Assembly: GCF_001293465.1 (NCBI RefSeq)
Contig: NZ_JSYZ01000043.1
Location: 1-32,850, forward strand
Length of the DNA stretch: 32,850 bases
Direction: 5' to 3'
Origin: Pseudomonas asplenii
Lineage (GTDB): Bacteria > Pseudomonadota > Gammaproteobacteria > Pseudomonadales > Pseudomonadaceae
Numbering within the stretch: the first letter of the stretch is position 1; the number at the start of each line of letters is the position of its first letter. Below are positions 31,064 to 32,850 of this stretch, piece by piece. The notes beneath the pieces were generated by a model, which was not told the DNA's origin, searched no databases, and was given only the letters and a program-made list of their open reading frames with translations. Position numbers and translations under genes: made by a program.

Positions 31064-32608
31064 ATGAGTGAAGCGTGGAACGACGGTTATTTCACCGATG
31101 AGGGGTACACCTACAGCTATAGCCGGGAGATCAACCCCGTCTTCCAGCGCTACTGCTTGTTGTTGCGTGGTTTCGCAACCCTGGAGAGCGCAAGTGCCTA
31201 TCATTGTGAGCTGGGCTTTGGTCAGGGTGTGTCGATCAATATTCATGCGGCGGCCAACCCGGGATGTTATGTCGGTAACGATTTTCATCCGGCACAGGCT
31301 GCGCATGCCAATACCTTGGCAGTGGCCAGCGGTAGCAATGCCCGGCTGTATGACGACAGCTTCGAGCAGTTGCTGGCACGCGATGACCTGCCGCAGTTCG
31401 ACAGTATCAGCCTGCATGGCATCTGGACCTGGGTCAGTCGCGATAATCAGAAGTTGATTGTCGAGTTCGCCCGGCGGTATCTCAAGCCAGGTGGGCTGCT
31501 GTATGTCAGCTACAACTGTTTTCCGGGGTGGTCGCCGTCGGCGCCGTTGCGCCAGTTGTTCCGTCTCCACGACCGATTTGCCTCCAATGCCTCGATGCTG
31601 CCGGCCGAACGTATAGATGCAGCGCTGCAATTCTCTGAGGCGTTGTTGGCGGCAAATCCCCTGTACGCCGAGGCGGCTCCGAACGTCGTTGCCAAGTTGC
31701 AGGGCGTCAAGGGGCAGAATCGCCAGTATGTTGCCCATGAATATTTCAACCGCGACTGGAACTGCATGTATTTCACCGATGTGGTGGATGCCCTGTCCGC
31801 GGCCAAGCTCGACTATGCCACGACCGCCGTGCCACTCGATTCGGTGGACCCGCTCAACCTGACCGGTGAAGGCATGGATTTCCTGGAAGGGATCGAGCAG
31901 CCGGTCATGCGCGAGCAGGCGCGTGACTATTTCGTCAATCAGCATTTCCGTCGGGATCTGTACCAGCGCGGCGCTATCAGATTGTCTGCTGCAGAGCAGC
32001 GCGAGGGTATGCTCAATACCCGCTTTGTCCTGTTGCAGGCAGCGGAGACCGTTCCGGGTAGCGTCAAGGGGCCGGCCGGTGAAGCGACATTGCAGTCAGA
32101 GATATACGGCCCTGTGCTCGAAGCGCTGGCGGCGAAGGCCTATGCGCCGAAAACCTTGCGGCAGCTGTTGGGGGCTGTGCCTTCGATGGCCTATGGCGAC
32201 CTGGAGCAGGCGGTAACGGTACTGGTCGGCATGGGGGTGGCGGCACCCTGCCAGAGCGAGGCTGCCGAAAAGCTGGTGCAGGCCAATTGCAGTGCTCTGA
32301 ACCTGCATCTGTGCAAACGTTCGCTGTTCAACAACCCGATATCGACCCTGGCTAGCCCGGTGACGGGAGGTGGCGTGTCGATCAGTCGTTTCGGGCAACT
32401 GTTCCTGATATCGATCATGCAGGGTAAAAAACACCCTGCTGAGTGGGCGCAGTTTGCGTGGGGCATCATCAGTTCCCAGGGGGAGGGGATCGTCAAGGAT
32501 GGACGGGCCCTTACCACTGCCGAAGAGAATACTGCGGAGTTGCTGGCCCAGGCCGAGGCATTTGGCGATAAGTCGCTGGTTATCCTGAAGGCACTCAAGA
32601 TCGTTTGA
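31064..32608 (+). CDS. SAM-dependent methyltransferase with regulatory domain
   Basis: A 514-residue protein. The N-terminal half is a class I methyltransferase: SAM motif I is ELGFGQG at 49-55, the acidic ribose-contact loop is GNDFHP at 71-76, and SLHGIWTWVS and LKPGGLLYVSYN follow as motifs IV-V. Residues from about 220 (AHEYFNRDWNCMYFTDVVDA) match the pattern of the methyltransferase regulatory domain (PF10119 type), and a C-terminal helical part follows to 514. In other bacteria this two-domain form is often linked to modification of cell-surface sugars or proteins, but the substrate cannot be told here. A good site, AAGGAAG, precedes 31064. It appears monocistronic. Confidence 0.85.
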   Translation: MSEAWNDGYFTDEGYTYSYSREINPVFQRYCLLLRGFATLESASAYHCELGFGQGVSINIHAAANPGCYVGNDFHPAQAAHANTLAVASGSNARLYDDSFEQLLARDDLPQFDSISLHGIWTWVSRDNQKLIVEFARRYLKPGGLLYVSYNCFPGWSPSAPLRQLFRLHDRFASNASMLPAERIDAALQFSEALLAANPLYAEAAPNVVAKLQGVKGQNRQYVAHEYFNRDWNCMYFTDVVDALSAAKLDYATTAVPLDSVDPLNLTGEGMDFLEGIEQPVMREQARDYFVNQHFRRDLYQRGAIRLSAAEQREGMLNTRFVLLQAAETVPGSVKGPAGEATLQSEIYGPVLEALAAKAYAPKTLRQLLGAVPSMAYGDLEQAVTVLVGMGVAAPCQSEAAEKLVQANCSALNLHLCKRSLFNNPISTLASPVTGGGVSISRFGQLFLISIMQGKKHPAEWAQFAWGIISSQGEGIVKDGRALTTAEENTAELLAQAEAFGDKSLVILKALKIV

Positions 32609-32610
32609 TG

Positions 32611-32640
32611 GCAGGAGGTGGGCCGGCCTTCTGCTTGTTT
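32611..32640 (+). terminator. possible terminator of the methyltransferase gene
   Basis: GCAGGAGG (32611-32618) pairs with CCTTCTGC (32627-32634) with one G-U, loop of eight bases, followed by TTGTTT. The T tract is broken and a G10 run follows, so the fit is only fair. Confidence 0.5.
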
Positions 32641-32650
32641 GGGGGGGGGG
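32641..32650. repeat. G10 homopolymer tract
   Basis: Ten consecutive G just after the methyltransferase gene, outside any supported reading frame. It is a likely site of length variation or of sequencing error. Confidence 0.85.
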
Positions 32651-32778
32651 CTGTTCCGCTTTTGCCTTTTAATAGGGGTCTGCACATGACACAACATCCA
32701 GGCTCCTCCCTCCTGCAGCAGCGAGCGGGCTTTGGATTGGCGGTTTTGACCTTTATGACAGAAATCTGAAAATAACGG

Positions 32779-32806
32779 TTGACGCTCATTCCCAGGGGCC
32801 TATAAT
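32779..32806 (+). promoter_or_regulatory. strong stable-RNA-type promoter
   Basis: TTGACG (32779-32784), 16-base spacer, TATAAT (32801-32806), then GCGCCCC, a GC-rich discriminator typical of rRNA and tRNA promoters under stringent control. No gene follows in the remaining 44 bases, so the transcribed RNA (an rRNA or tRNA operon) starts at or beyond the window edge. Confidence 0.8.
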
Positions 32807-32850
32807 GCGCCCCACTTCCGGCGCAGTTCGAACGGAAAACTCCTTGAGAT

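Noticed and set aside
32686..32769. 27-codon frame starting MTQHPGSSLLQQ
   Set aside because: Very short, only a weak AGGGG site, and it runs almost up to a stable-RNA promoter. Possible but not supportable.

Overview
The window is chromosomal DNA from a Pseudomonas, most likely of the fluorescens/putida side of the genus rather than P. aeruginosa. This rests on the GC-rich codon use, Pseudomonas-type gene families (AmrZ, RsmA, DUF2790, AotJQMOP-ArgR, AruF/AruG as two separate subunits), a Pseudomonas REP element and a gene order (acsA, aot, argR, aru, alaS, lysC, rsmA, tRNAs, mgtE) that I recall as shared across the genus. No species call can be made from sequence reading alone.

Layout: (1) 1-1253: the 5' end of nrdB on the minus strand, a long structured leader, and a small secreted DUF2790 protein. 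(2) 1254-3262: acsA (acetyl-CoA synthetase) with its terminator. (3) 3263-17219: an arginine module. It holds the periplasmic uptake system aotJQMP with the hydrolase-like aotO, the AraC-type arginine regulator argR, and the complete arginine succinyltransferase catabolic pathway astC-aruF-aruG-astD-astB-(small His/Asp-tailed protein)-astE. Both the aotJ and astC promoters carry the same TGTCGC-N8-AA box at the same distance from a -10 element, so the regulator encoded between them probably drives uptake and breakdown together. Intra-operon hairpin-plus-T-tract structures follow aotJ and astC, which would raise the dose of binding protein and transaminase. (4) 17227-19815: an accessory-looking stretch on the minus strand with a zinc-peptidase of the M91 (NleD/HopH) type behind RTX-like repeats, and a RibH2-type lumazine synthase under an FMN riboswitch whose expression platform appears to hide the ribosome-binding site. 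(5) 19816-25451: ltaE (threonine aldolase), alaS, a 165-bp palindromic repeat element, lysC (aspartate kinase with an internal start for a beta subunit) and rsmA. (6) 25452-29315: tRNA-Ser(GCU), two identical tRNA-Arg(ACG), a DUF4124-like secreted protein, mgtE, amrZ and tRNA-Arg(CCU). (7) 29380-32850: a small membrane protein, a divergent AraC-family regulator, a SAM methyltransferase with a regulatory domain, and at the right edge a strong stable-RNA-type promoter that probably serves an rRNA or tRNA operon beyond the window.

Most of the window is core metabolism and translation. The best candidates for something less described are the RTX-M91 protein, the riboswitch-RibH2 unit, the palindromic element between alaS and lysC, and the structured leaders of nrdB and rsmA. 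No CRISPR array, integrase, transposase gene or phage gene was seen.
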